The notes under the pieces were generated by a model, which was given only the letters and a program-made list of their open reading frames with translations, was not told the DNA's origin and searched no databases. Of a DNA stretch of 64,000 nt, positions 52,792 through 63,700 are shown piece by piece. The translations under genes and the position numbers were made by a program. The first letter of the stretch is position 1. Each line of letters opens with the position of its first letter. This stretch comes from Phytophthora vignae f. sp. vignae (taxonomy: Eukaryota; Oomycota; Peronosporomycetes; Peronosporales; Peronosporaceae): NCBI GenBank assembly GCA_016169955.1, contig JABJUM010000007.1:1798001-1862000 (forward strand), written 5' to 3'.

Positions 52792-53868
52792 TTACTTCTT
52801 CGACTTCTGCGCCTGCAGCTTCGCGAAGTCCTCTTTGATGAAGGCCAGCGCCTGTGCCACGTCGTCCACGACCTCGTACGACGGGTGCTCGTCGTGGTTT
52901 TCCGGTCCGTTGTGCATGCCTGTCAGCGTTAGTACCGACTTCCACCTGCCACCGGCCTCATTGGCGCCGCGAATGTCCGTCTTGGGGTTGTCTCCCACCA
53001 TGTAAATCCGCTCTACGTCCTCGTGCTGCGCGTCGATGAGAGTCTCGGCGAACTCGAACGACGTGCGCTGGGGCTTGCCGAACAGAGTCTTCTCCAGCTT
53101 GTGACCTGTCGTGCGCGTGAAGAGGTCCTCCAGCACGGCGTGGAACGCCCCGGCGCCATAGCGCGGCAGGTGGAACTCACCCACGTACTGGAAGTCCGAG
53201 CACGCCGAGTAGAGCGGGATGTGCTGGCGCTCTCCGTTGCCATCTCCCTCCACCGTGCGCTGGCCCAGCAGTCCGTCGGGCGAGCACAAGACGTCCATGA
53301 CGATCTGCAGCTCCCGCCCCCAGTAAATGGGGTCAATCAGCACAAAGACGGCGGCGAACGGCTGCGAGGCGAAGCGTCCGTTGTGCTCCAGCGGCTCGGG
53401 CACTTTCACGTCCGGGTACATGGTGGGGAAGTGCTGGTGCATCTGGTCCACCGTGACGACGTGCTTGAAGCCGTAGTTGGCCATGACCTTCCGCAGCTCG
53501 GCGCAGTCCTTGCCCACGGCCAGCACCAGCTCGTCCCCGTGCTTGTCGGCCAGCGCGCGCATGGGCGTGTGGCTCATGCACATGCGCTCGTTCGGGATGG
53601 AGACGCCGCCGCCCAGGATCTGCTCGATCTGCCGCGCCTTCTTGTCCTCCGGGTAGCCGCCGCCGTTGGTCATGATGGCGAACGGAGTGTCGGTCGTCTG
53701 CAGCTCCAGCAGCACCTCGCGCGCCCCGGGGATCGGCGTCTTACCGCGCAGCAGCACGCCGTCCACGTCGAAGACGACGCCGAAGGTGGAGGCGGCGCGG
53801 CGGCCCACGACGCTGCGGCTGCTGCTGCGCATGGCGGAGAGGGTGGATCTGCGCAGGACATTCATCAT
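52792..53868 (-). CDS. HAD-superfamily class IIA hydrolase, CECR5/HDHD5-like, mitochondrial
   Basis: ATG 53868 gives 358 aa. The first about 27 residues are rich in Arg/Ser with no acidic residue, consistent with a mitochondrial presequence. Motif I is F-D-V-D-G-V-L (D34 and D36 as nucleophile and acid/base), followed by the class IIA P-G-A-R and T-N-G-G-G (67-71). G-K-P (264-266) supplies the motif III Lys, and V-G-D-N-P-K-T-D (291-298) is motif IV. The cap between them, with A-V-F-V-L-I-D-P, matches the CECR5/yeast YKR070W subfamily as I know it. A phosphatase or phosphohydrolase on an unknown small substrate is expected. Divergent from the dehydratase gene. Confidence 0.88.
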   Translation of the reverse strand: MMNVLRRSTLSAMRSSSRSVVGRRAASTFGVVFDVDGVLLRGKTPIPGAREVLLELQTTDTPFAIMTNGGGYPEDKKARQIEQILGGGVSIPNERMCMSHTPMRALADKHGDELVLAVGKDCAELRKVMANYGFKHVVTVDQMHQHFPTMYPDVKVPEPLEHNGRFASQPFAAVFVLIDPIYWGRELQIVMDVLCSPDGLLGQRTVEGDGNGERQHIPLYSACSDFQYVGEFHLPRYGAGAFHAVLEDLFTRTTGHKLEKTLFGKPQRTSFEFAETLIDAQHEDVERIYMVGDNPKTDIRGANEAGGRWKSVLTLTGMHNGPENHDEHPSYEVVDDVAQALAFIKEDFAKLQAQKSKK

Positions 53869-54557
53869 GGAGGGGAGGGAGGAGGAGGAGGAGCAGGGTG
53901 AGCGCGAGGCTGGTGGAGCGGGAGTGTGGAGCGCTCTTGGCGATGACGGGGATGGGGGCGCCGACGTCACGGCGGTGCGTCAGAGGTTCAATATACGAAG
54001 GTGCCGCGAATGTGGGGAAGTGAAGGTTGCGCGAAGGTCGCAAATTGCGCAAGCGGCTGAAAATGCACCGCACCGGAACTTGGTTGCCACTGCCACAGAA
54101 AGCTTGGTGCCAACGCCAAAGCCCGCAAGACGCAGAGCTGGCGCGCTGCTATGATAATGCTGACCAAGAGTAATCCGCAGCCGCGTGGCCGCATGGGCGC
54201 ATCCAGCTCCTGCTCGCCACGATCCGAACCCGGATCCTCGTCACATGGAAGTTGTGCAGCCACACCAACTCAGAGCCCAAACACGTTAAACAGACAAACC
54301 CGTATATCATGATGGTGTTTGCGCATTCGTTTCCTCCTTATCCTGATACTACTCTATCTCTATCTACACAGCACCACAAGTCAGTCTCATACAAATCAAC
54401 CCGTCTACCTTCATCCCTGCCTCCCGTCACATCATGCTGTTTACCAGTTCTCGTCCTTTCCTCTGCGCCTCACCCCCGGAACAGCGCACCTCAACTCCAT
54501 CAAGCTCATTTCCGCATTCGCGCTCTCGAGCTCAAGACGACGAGAAGTGAAGAGACG
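53869..54557. promoter_or_regulatory. Divergent promoter region of HAD hydrolase and dehydratase
   Basis: About 690 bp between the two start codons. The right part is pyrimidine-rich (54340-54480), and the first ATG of a long frame there (54309, in frame with the dehydratase) is probably not the start because the sequence before 54558 is unlike protein. No defined element. Confidence 0.5.
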
Positions 54558-56657
54558 ATGGCGACCGCCCCCGCTGCTGCTTCGACCCCCGCGCGCCGGC
54601 CGCTGACGCTGCCGGAGAAGATCCTGACCCACTGGGCCGTGGGCCTGACCAAGCCCGAGGTCGAGCCCGGCCAGATGCTGTGCGTCAAGGCGCAGTGGAC
54701 GCTGGCCTGCGAGATCACGTGGAAGTCGATGGACAAGACGTACCAGGACATGGGCCGCCCGCGCATCTGGCGCAACGACCGCTTCTGGCTGGCCGTGGAC
54801 CACACCGTGGACCCGCGCGTGAACCACCAGCCGCGCCAGCAGATGATGATCAAGGCGTCCGAGGACTTCGCCAAGGAGGCCGAGCTCACCAACTTCCAGC
54901 CGCCCAACACCACCATCCTGCACACCGAGTTCTACCGCCAGCGCGCGCAGCCCGGCCAGATCGTGGTGGGAGCCGACTCGCACTCGTGCAGTACCGGCGG
55001 CCTGGGCGCCTTCGCCATTGGCCTGGGCGCTGCCGATGTCGTCATGCCCCTCGTGACGGGCGAGACGTGGATCAAGGTGCCCGAGACGGTGCTCATCGAG
55101 TTCGTGGGCACGCCCCCCACGGGCATGGGCGGCAAGGACGTGATGCTCTACACGCTGGGCCAGCTCAAGTGCAACACCGTGGCCATCGGCCGCTGTGTGG
55201 AGTGGGGTGGCAACATCTCGGCGCTGTCGTGCGACGCCCGCTTCGCTATCAGTAATATGACGGCCGAGTTCGGCGGTATCGCCGGTGTCTTCCCCGCCGA
55301 CGAGCGCACCGCTGCGTACATCTCCAAGCGCCCGGACCACAACAGTGACGCGCTCTACTTCCGCGCTGACAAGGACGCTCAGTACGCTGAGAAGTTCCAG
55401 ATCAACCTGGACAACCTCGAGCCGCAGGTGGCTCTGTTCCCGTCCCCGGACAACGTCAAGCCCGTGTCGGAGGTCGTCGGCATGAAGCTTGACGGCTGCT
55501 TCATCGGCGCTTGTACCACCGCTGAGGAGGACCTGGTGCTCGGTGCCCTGGTGCTTGAGGCCTGCCTCAAGCAGGGCATGAAGCCCGTGGCCCACGGCCA
55601 GCGTCGTGTGACCCCTGGCAGTCAGATCATCGTGGACAACCTCAAGAAGCACGGCCTCATCGACGTGTACGAGAAGGCTGGCTTCGTGGTGGGCGCCCCC
55701 GGCTGCAGCTTCTGCCTGGGTATCGCTGCTGACGTTGCCGGCGAGAACGAGGTGTGGCTCAGCTCGCAGAACCGCAACTACCGCAACCGCATGGGCAAGG
55801 GCTCCATTGCCAACCTCGCGTCGGCCATCACGGTGGCTGCCTCCAGTTTCACGATGGAGGTGACGGACCCCACGCCGTTCCTCAAGCTCATCGACGTCGA
55901 GAAGTTCAACTCGGCTGTGCCCAAGCAGCCGTCGGTGCCCATCACGATCGCTGAGGTCGCTCCGGAGCTCCCTGTTGCTGGTGAAGATGCCGATAACGCG
56001 GACGCTGAGGCCGCCGCCTCGCTCGAGACGTTCTCGGGCTCCATCAAGGGCCGCGTCCAGGTCTTCGGTGACAACATCGACACGGACGCTATCCTGCCCG
56101 GTGAGTTCCTGTGCGAGAACGACATGGAGGCTCTGGGCAAGGTCGCCTTCCTGCACACGAACCCGGACTTCCGTGACAAGGTCAAGCAGGGCCAGAACGT
56201 GGTGGTGGCCGGCCACGGATTCGGCTGCGGCTCCTCGCGTGAGCAGGCCGTGACGGCTATGAAGGGCGCTGGTGTGCAGGCTCTGATCGCCCGCTCGTTC
56301 GGCTACATCTTCTCACGTAACTACCAGAACTTCAGTCTGTTGGGCATCCAGCTCGACGACGACCGCTTCTACGAGCTTGCCAAGGAGAACACCGACATCA
56401 CGGTGAACATGACCGGACGCACGATTGAGGTGGGCGGCGAGACCTTCCGCTTCAACATGTCGCTCTTCGAGGAGCGTCTGCTCGCCGGCGGTGGCATCAT
56501 GCCGCTGTACAAGAAGTTCGGTAACCGTCTCTTCCGTGTGGCGGTGCAGGACCCCGCGGCCGACAAGGGCAGCTGTGGCAGCGGCGGTGGCTGCTCCAGC
56601 AAGGAGGAGGCCCCGGCGTCCGCAGTAGCGGGTGCGTCCAAGGATCTTTCGTGGTAG
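54558..56657 (+). CDS. Fused aconitase-family dehydratase (3-isopropylmalate dehydratase-like, LeuC-LeuD fusion)
   Basis: 699 aa from ATG 54558, chosen because homology-like sequence begins just after it. Residues about 15-420 form the large (LeuC-like) part with [4Fe-4S] ligands C319 (G-A-C-T-T) and C383/C386 (G-C-S-F-C). Residues about 490-660 form the small swivelling (LeuD-like) part with D-N-I-D-T-D-A-I-L-P-G and G-F-G-C-G-S-S-R-E-Q (C557). Fungal-type isopropylmalate isomerases have this fused order. The canonical S-C-T-N-x-R substrate motif is A-C-T-T-A-E here, so the exact substrate is uncertain: isopropylmalate, homoaconitate-like or another tricarboxylate. The C-terminus is Gly/Ser/Cys-rich. 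There is no strong targeting signal, so probably cytosolic. Confidence 0.85.
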   Translation: MATAPAAASTPARRPLTLPEKILTHWAVGLTKPEVEPGQMLCVKAQWTLACEITWKSMDKTYQDMGRPRIWRNDRFWLAVDHTVDPRVNHQPRQQMMIKASEDFAKEAELTNFQPPNTTILHTEFYRQRAQPGQIVVGADSHSCSTGGLGAFAIGLGAADVVMPLVTGETWIKVPETVLIEFVGTPPTGMGGKDVMLYTLGQLKCNTVAIGRCVEWGGNISALSCDARFAISNMTAEFGGIAGVFPADERTAAYISKRPDHNSDALYFRADKDAQYAEKFQINLDNLEPQVALFPSPDNVKPVSEVVGMKLDGCFIGACTTAEEDLVLGALVLEACLKQGMKPVAHGQRRVTPGSQIIVDNLKKHGLIDVYEKAGFVVGAPGCSFCLGIAADVAGENEVWLSSQNRNYRNRMGKGSIANLASAITVAASSFTMEVTDPTPFLKLIDVEKFNSAVPKQPSVPITIAEVAPELPVAGEDADNADAEAAASLETFSGSIKGRVQVFGDNIDTDAILPGEFLCENDMEALGKVAFLHTNPDFRDKVKQGQNVVVAGHGFGCGSSREQAVTAMKGAGVQALIARSFGYIFSRNYQNFSLLGIQLDDDRFYELAKENTDITVNMTGRTIEVGGETFRFNMSLFEERLLAGGGIMPLYKKFGNRLFRVAVQDPAADKGSCGSGGGCSSKEEAPASAVAGASKDLSW

Positions 56658-56940
56658 AGTGCTTTAGTAGTTGAGGATTTGTGAGCGCGACTCGAGTGGC
56701 GCCTTGCATCAAAAATAATGTAACTTCATGCATGAATACTTTTCATTGTTTATCGACGAAGAATCATCGTGCTCATTGCGATCCCGTTATCTATTCGAAA
56801 GGAGGCAACAAGTTCGCTTGCCTGACATGTCAACACATGCCGTTCAAGTGCGCTGTTCAAGCCGCTGGTGGGAAGTTTTGCCTCCTCTGTTTTCTAGAAT
56901 CAATTTTTACCAGCGTTCACATCGCCAATGGGTGTCGGAT
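56658..56940. other. 3' flank of dehydratase with a small Cys-rich frame
   Basis: A plus-strand frame across 56705-56940 carries C-L-T-C and C-L-L-C pairs with additional Cys, resembling a zinc-ribbon fragment. It runs into the TIR element and has no clear start or end. I do not call it a gene. Confidence 0.3.
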
Positions 56941-56942
56941 TA

Positions 56943-57776
56943 TCTGTACTAAAACAGTCCTAAATGTCCTAAACTGTCCTAAGAAACCGAAATGATAATC
57001 CCATAAATGACGGTAACGGTAATTTAAGATAGCTGTCCTAACAGTCCTAATTAGGACAAACTTTAGGACGTTTAGGACAGTTAGGACAGTTAGGACAGTT
57101 AGGACACTCCCCCGGGGACTTACGTTCTATTATAATACATATAGATAGTGTACTTTACTATACTGCACTTGCTGTTCAGACACCACAGTAGTTACTTGAT
57201 GATGGGGTAGGCAGGACACTCTCGCGTTGGCTCTCGCCTGCGGACTTAGCGACGGCACTTCGGGGAGCCCGCCCCTCTCTCGCTTCGCTCGGGGAGCGCC
57301 GCTGCGCGGCCTGCCCCACCCCCTCGTGCCTTACGCTAAGTCCTCGGCTCGGCCAGGCGCGGTGTCTAGGAAAAAAAATATCGGGTTGCAGCGCTCGCGT
57401 TCGCTCGCTCGCGCAGACACGCCCCCGCCTGATCGGCGGGTGTTGGCTATCGGTGAATGTACAGAGTGAGGCTCGCGCTCGCATTCGCTCGCTCTCGCCC
57501 GCATTCAGCACTCTGGTGGACGTTTGTGATTCACACATTCACACAGTGTGAATCGATTGAGGAAAAATCTTACTGCTAGAGCCAAGGTTTTAGGACATGT
57601 CCTAAACATAATCCTAAAGGTGTCCTAAAAACCGATGGATTTCTTTTGGACGGTATTAGGACAAACATAAATTACGCCCTTTAGGAACATTTTAGGACAT
57701 AAAGTGCAATCTATTTCGGTAAATTACACCGAATTTTAGGATATTTTAGGACATTTAGGACTGTTTTAGTACAGAT
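56943..57776. mobile_element. 834-bp TIR element with internal TCCTAA repeats and TA flanks
   Basis: Perfect 31-bp terminal inverted repeats start TCTGTACTAAAACAGTCCTA at 56943 and end with the complement at 57776. TA lies on both sides (56941-56942, 57777-57778). Next to each end are many GTCCTAA/TTAGGAC units pointing inward. The centre (57180-57560) is GC-rich and contains repeated CGCTCGC-type sequence and a GATTCACAC/GTGTGAATC hairpin near 57529. There is no transposase. Ends and TA suggest a non-autonomous Tc1/mariner-type element. It abuts the kinase pseudogene. Confidence 0.8.
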
Positions 57777-57784
57777 AATTTTCT

Positions 57785-58960
57785 TCCCGCCAATGAAGTA
57801 TGCCTCGCAGAACTTTGTCAGCGCTCGATCCAAGGTGTAAAACCTCATCGTGGTCTCAGCTAGCGCCATGATATCTTGCTTCCTGTCTTGAATCTTCAAC
57901 GTGGACGAGCGGGCGTCGACAACAAGCGAGAAGAACGAAGCGCGGCATTCTTCATTCTTGTTATCAATCTGTTCGTGCACCCGCTCAAGTCGTTTCCGCA
58001 ACGAAGAGCTCAGCGAAATCACTTGGTCATGTTGACTTATGGCGCCTTGCAATGGAACATTTTCCTGCTGATCTCCAGGGTTATGCTCGTCAACCACGTT
58101 GGCAGAGAACTTTTGTTGTTCAATCCGCTGGGCTGGACCCTCGCTCGGTTTTCGATGCTACGTTTGGCCAACCTAGCCAGCTCCTGTCGGGCTGCAGCAA
58201 TCATGACGGGGACAGTAACCTCATTCGTGGCACCCGCTGGCAAAGTGTCGGCCTTGGCCATCGCTTGGGTGTTGACGCCAGAGTTCGCCAGTCTGGCCAG
58301 CACGTCAAGATTTTTATCCGCTGCGTAGACTCCAACGCGCACATTCGCCCAACCAACTTCCATTGACTGTCACTGCACATTGGCCGCGCGGGCAACGTGC
58401 CATGCGTAGCATGGTATCTCACCACGTCCCTGTCAGCAACACACCAAGGGAGGTAAGTGTGGGTGTCTTTGCCTGCATGCGCCGCCTCCACGACCCGCAG
58501 GGCCTCCACGATGCACAAACCCAGAGAATAGGCATCCGACTCGAAAGATGGTCTCTTTCGCTGTTGGGGTTCTCCTGCCTTGCAGTTTGGAAAGCACTCT
58601 GGGGCCAGCCAGTGCCACGCGCCCGAAATGTCATGTCCTTGCTATTAGCGGCAGAGCTGAGACCAAAGTCAGTCACCTTCGCCTTGAAGTCGGTCCCGAC
58701 CACGATGTTGTTCCCTTTCAGATCTCCATGGACCACGTCGCGCGCGTGGAGGTATTGGACACCCAGCGCCGCCTCGTGCAGCTTCGACCACAGCTCGTCG
58801 GTGTGCTCTCGTAAGTAGCTGACATACGTCCCGTTAGTAGCGTACTCGAACACGAAGAATGGCCGCCCGACGTGGCAAGCACCGAAGAGCCGAATGACGT
58901 GAGGATGGCTCAGCCACGCTCCTTGAGCTCTACCGGACGCGTACTCTTCAAAGGAGATAA
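57785..58960 (-). pseudogene. Protein kinase (tyrosine-kinase-like class) pseudogene
   Basis: Reading on minus from about 58930: H-P-H-V-I-R-L-F-G-A, then H-G-D-L-K-G-N-N (catalytic loop) and T-D-F-G-L-S-S (Mg-binding DFG). The frame shifts near 58635, after which W-H-W-L-A-P-E-C and Y-S-L-G-L-C-I-V-E-A-L-R continue. W-K-L-V-G-R-M-C-A-L-E follows, then another shift near 58320 before L-D-V-L-A-R-L-A-N-S-G. A helical tail runs to the edge of the TIR element. The N-lobe with the glycine loop and VAIK lysine is absent. Truncation at both ends plus frameshifts make it non-functional. Confidence 0.8.
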
Positions 58961-59239
58961 CCGCTAGAAGCGGTTATCCGCTTCGTGCTCAGCAATATGC
59001 ACAGGCGTTCCAAAAAAAGTAATCATGTTCCCTGTATCAATAAATTCAGCGAGCTTACTACTACCTGGTTTCACTATCACATGTACATACTGTAGTAATT
59101 TGCAAGAAGTACGCAACGAAAGGAGGGGTGGAAGACGCTCGCTCGCTTCGGAACATCCAGACCGTGGGCGATGAATAGGAGGAGACCTCGAGGAGAGCTT
59201 TTGAGATTGGCCTCCTTGAGACCGCGAAACACCTTATCG
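58961..59239. other. Intergenic with a short hairpin
   Basis: GATAACCGCT and AGCGGTTATC (58956-58978) form a 10-bp stem with a 3-nt loop at the broken 5' edge of the kinase pseudogene. No gene is seen. Confidence 0.5.
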
Positions 59240-59530
59240 AGGACTGCCAAATATTATTTTCTAGCTATGCGCATCGTGGAAGCACTGCGGGTGGTAAGGC
59301 TGGCAAAGACTCGCACAACTGCCTACGACGCGTTGTTACACGATCGTGATAATGTATCCATAGCACGCAAGGCAGGCTACGGCGAGGTCTCTCTGCAGCT
59401 TCAGCTGTTGAACGAATGTGTAAGTTGGATCCGAAGCAGTAAATTAAAATCTCCACGGTGGTAAACGAACTGGCCAAGTTGGGCTGCAGCAGTCATGTTG
59501 GGAACAGCACATGGTCCCTGGCATTTGATG
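59240..59530 (+). pseudogene. Second kinase C-lobe fragment, opposite strand
   Basis: A frame with Y-F-L-A-M-R-I-V-E-A-L-R-V-V resembles Y-S-L-G-L-C-I-V-E-A-L-R-V-V of the neighbouring kinase pseudogene. It is followed by a diverged stretch and E-L-A-K-L-G. Only a short C-lobe piece remains. It may be a remnant of an inverted duplicate. Confidence 0.5.
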
Positions 59531-60704
59531 AAAAGGTATCCGGCGGATTCTCAACAGGACCTGCCCAGACTGTCCAGCCCAAAAATCCAACGAGTGAGTT
59601 CTAAATTTTATAACTTTAGAAAGGAAAGGATCCTGGAGCTGGTTGACGAGCTGGGGCGATTGTCCTGCTCAACGTTGTCGACTCAAGTTCTAAGCTATCT
59701 CTGGAGCTCAGCATGGGGATGGATGCGTTGAAAGGCGACACGGACCAACCCGACCAAGTTGTGGGAACGACTTATGAACAGATCAGCTTCCAATCCGAGA
59801 ACGCGGTATCATGGCAATAGCTAAGACCACGATGCGGTATTGCGCGTCAGATCGAGCTATAATAGAGCGCGCGAAGCAGAAGGGGGGTATTAATTCGCAA
59901 AATGAAATGTAATGTCTTGAATCAAGAGCTTCAAGTTAATTGGGTGAGAAGTAAATTCGGAAAACATACACTCGTCAATCAAAATACTTTTACTAATAGC
60001 AGTTCACTGTACTGCAATGGCGTGCCTTAACCGAGGTGTACTGTAGACCTAGGCGTCGAGAGGCGATTATTCTTTCACCCAGAGAATTGTAACGTGCTGG
60101 GGCTCTGCACGCGAGAGTTGGTCGCCCACGTGCTGATCTTCAGCCAAAGTCCGTCAGGCCGAAGGTACCAGTACTTCCGATACCCCGCCAGCGCGTGCCC
60201 AGCTGGCAACGCAACCTATTTTATTTACTAAGACAAACTCGTAGCAGCCGACGCTGCTGACTAACTAACAATACACGCTCTACTCGAACACGTCCGCGTT
60301 GAACAACTTCGTCGCCCTCTAAACCACTTGGACGTACACCACCGCTGTGCCCGTCCTTACTTCGCAGCCCACAGAAGACTCGGAGCGCCAACTGCCCTCC
60401 TGTCCGTCGTCCAACACGCGCTCAGCAGCACGTCCACCGAAGCAGCCGTTCGTTCGTCCTGCAACTCGCTCCCGAGTTGCGTTCGTCGTCAAGTCACTTG
60501 CGTCCTTGCCGGCGATTTCCAGAGTGAGCTCGACACTCGAGTTCGTGAGGCACGCGCCCGCCGCACACGTGCTGCCGATCCTGGCGACACGAGGTCGCCA
60601 AGGTCTGCAGGGGTTCAACGTCCCACTCATTCCTACTCGGCCGCTCCTGTCCTCCGTCTATCGTCGTCACAATCCAGCTCGGGCCGCTCGTCTGACCCAA
60701 CTCA
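59531..60704. other. Gene-free stretch including probable 3' LTR of the right-hand Gypsy element
   Basis: Left of about 60000 nothing is recognised. By position, the 3' untranslated end and LTR of the minus-strand Gypsy element should occupy roughly 60000-60700. Just after the pol stop the minus strand reads TGTGATGAGTTGG, a plausible LTR start. The other LTR is outside the window, so borders cannot be confirmed. Confidence 0.4.
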
Positions 60705-63700
60705 TCACACGACTTCCTCATCTGAAGGGTATTCCACGACCCTTCCGCCAACGAAAAGTCGCTCATACTCGTGGACCGACACCCAGCGACTCGTGGTGCG
60801 TCCATCTTTCGTCCTCCACAGGTGTGCGTCTCCCGTCGTCCAGCGGGTGACGTCGCCTCGGGGCGCCAGCTCATACTCGAGCACGTACTGGCCAGCGCGA
60901 TTTCGCCGCCGTCTGCGTCGTCGCTCCACCAGCAGCCCACGTTCGTCATCTGCGTTGCTCGCACCTGCAACTGCTGCGCGACTTCGTTTCGCGCCGCTAG
61001 CACTCTTGACTCGCCCAGCGGCCATCGCCGTTGCTCCAGCAGGCGTCGCTGCCGCCGTGCCAGGCTGGGGTAGTTCGCGCTGATCTTCATCAGCCAGTTG
61101 GTCGTCTATGTCGTTCGCGACTTGCTTTAGTAGGCTCGTAGGATAGTGGTAGCTGACCATGAAGGACTCGTGGGCTATCACCGTCTCCTTCTTACCCGTC
61201 TTGTCCATTCGTTCGAGCACGTGGTTCTCGTAACCAGCGGGCTCCACCACACGCAGCGGGCCCATCCATTGGTGGACAAACTTAGTCGCCGTTCGTCCTC
61301 GCGGCGGATTGTGAACCCAGACAAGATCTCCTGGTCGGAACTCGCGCCGTCGTCTTACTTTCCTGTTGTAGTAGCGTGCCTGCCTATCTTGCTCTCGCTG
61401 CCGAGCCTGCTCAGCGCACTGGTGACTCTTCTCCATGGCCACTAACAACTGCTCGTGATACTTCTGCAGGTCGCCAGCTTCGTGCACCTCGGTTCGTCTC
61501 AGCAGCTCGTTCGGGTGGCGCAGCTTACGCCCCATCATCAGTTCGTTCGGCGAAAGCGCCACAGTAGAGTGCCTAGCACTGTTGTACGCGTAGACTGCGA
61601 ATTTGACGTACAGATTCCAATCATCTTGCCGCTCCTCCGTCATGAACGTACTAACACAATCTTTCCAGGAACGATGGAAGCGCTCAACAAGGCCAACAAG
61701 CTGCGGCCGATAGGGGACTGGGTTCACCTGCCGTGCTTGAAGCAGCTCCACCAGCTTGTCAATCACCTCGCCCGCCATCTCTGGGGCGCCATCTGTCAAC
61801 AGCTCGCGAAATGCGCCGAATCTGAGCACGACCTCTTCCATGAGGAACGTTGCTACGCTTACAGCCGTGTGCGTCTCCACGCAGCAAGCCACAGCGTACC
61901 TCGTGACGTATTCGACAGCAGCAATAACATATCGATCACCTCCTGTAGCAATGGGGAATGGACCGGCAACGTCCAACGCCCACCGATCTCCTACGTCGCC
62001 ACCACGAATGCTTCTCAGCGGCGGGATGACTTCTCGAGGTCTCGCCTTCCTGCTGCCACACTCAGGACAGCCGCGCACCCAGCGCTTCACCTCCGACTGT
62101 AATCTAGGCCACCAATAGAGTTGTGAGACTCTACCATACGTGTGGGGTCCTCGTAGGTGTCCACTCCACACTGATCCATGCATCTCTTTGAACACAGCTG
62201 CCCATAACGCAGGTGGCAGCACAACTCGCCAGCCATGCGCCGTCGCCGCCGTGACCAAGCCGAACCGCGTCTCAATTTTCATGCCACGGTACGTGCCGTC
62301 CTTCATCAACTGCTGCACGAACTTACTGCTCTTCTGAGCCGCCACAATCTCTGTGTCTGTTACCTGCAGCGTGTACGGTGCGGCAGGGTCGTCATCATCG
62401 TCATCAAGTTCGTCGCCCGCGCCACCGCCACGCGCCGGTTCACCATCTCGGTCTCCACTGCCATTCGTCGCACCGGACGCCTTCTGCGTCTCTGGCAGCT
62501 GGATCGCTGCGTTCTCGGTTCTCTTCGTCGTCTTCGCAGGTTTCGCACCCCTCGGCGTCTTCGCCACCGTCGTGGGCTTCGCACCATGCGTCGTGGTTGG
62601 CGTAGTCGCCACCTTGTCACGCTGCATCGGCATCTTGGCCTGCTCAGGACCCGCGTTCGTCGTCACCGCGTTCTCGTTCGCCGCCGGCGCCGTCATCACG
62701 TCGGCGTTCGTCATAGCCGCCACCGCGTCTTCGTTCGTCAGAGCAGCCGTCACCGCGTCGCCACCAGCTACTGGCTGCCGCACTGGGTCGTCACGCCCGT
62801 TCACAGTAGCCACTGCACGCCCATCGTGCACTCGCTGCTCGTCTCGCTCTCGGATCCGTGCACTGCGACGTAATGTCGGCGCTGCTGCCGCTTGACGCTT
62901 TCTGCGCTGGACCGCCGTCCTGCCCGTGGCGCTGCCCGCGCCCATGTCAGCTGTGGACTTGCGCGAGTCATCAGCGTTCGCGTTCGTCATCAAGGGCTCG
63001 TTCGGCATCAACAGGGGCTCATCTGGCGTCGGGTTCGCCGTCAGCCTTGGCTCCGCCGTCATCAGGGGCTGAGTACTCAACATGGACTCGTTCATCGTTG
63101 AGGGCTCCACTGCCGACGCCGACGCCGTCGTCCACAGGGGCTGCTCCACCATCGACAGGGACTCTGGGGTCGGCGCGGACTCCATTGCCAGCAAGGGCTC
63201 CGGAGACGCGCTCACTGCGTGCACGTCACTGCCGCTGTCCGTCACTGTGGCCCTTGTTACGTCACGCGCGCCCACCGTACTACCGGCGTTCGCCACGATG
63301 CTGTCGTTCGTCCCGGGGTCGCTGTTCGTCATGTTCACTGTGGTCGTAGAACCGTCGTCGTCCACTCCGTCGTCCTTGGTCACTTCGTCGTCGTGTTTTG
63401 CCTCCTCCTCGTCCGATACTCGTTCTCCGTCCATTGGCGCTGTTTCGCCGTCTGTCAGCGGCGTCTGCGTCGACTCTGCTGTCGTCACAGGCGGCGTGAG
63501 CTGCTCGCGCCGCCCTACTGCTGCTCGAACTGCTGCTGGCACCTTCGGGGCCACAGCCGGCGCTCGGGATAAGGCGTCAGCGACGACATTCAGGGCGCCT
63601 GGTCTGTATTCCACGTTGAGCTCGTACTCCTGCAGCGTGAGGCTCCATCTGTGTAGTCTGTCCGCTAAGTTCGGTTGTGTCATCAGCCACCGCAAAGCAG

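Noticed and set aside
53023..53901. 292-codon plus frame over the HAD hydrolase
   Set aside because: Antisense shadow; catalytic motifs are on minus.
54309..54557. Upstream in-frame ATG of the dehydratase frame
   Set aside because: The added residues derive from pyrimidine-rich 5' flank; family-like sequence begins just after ATG 54558.
54441..56216. 591-codon open frame on minus over the dehydratase
   Set aside because: Composition typical of the antisense of a GC3-rich gene; no domains. The plus strand is clearly the dehydratase.
60328..61083. 251-codon Ser/Arg-rich plus frame at the end of the right Gypsy element
   Set aside because: Antisense of pol and its 3' region; no recognisable protein.
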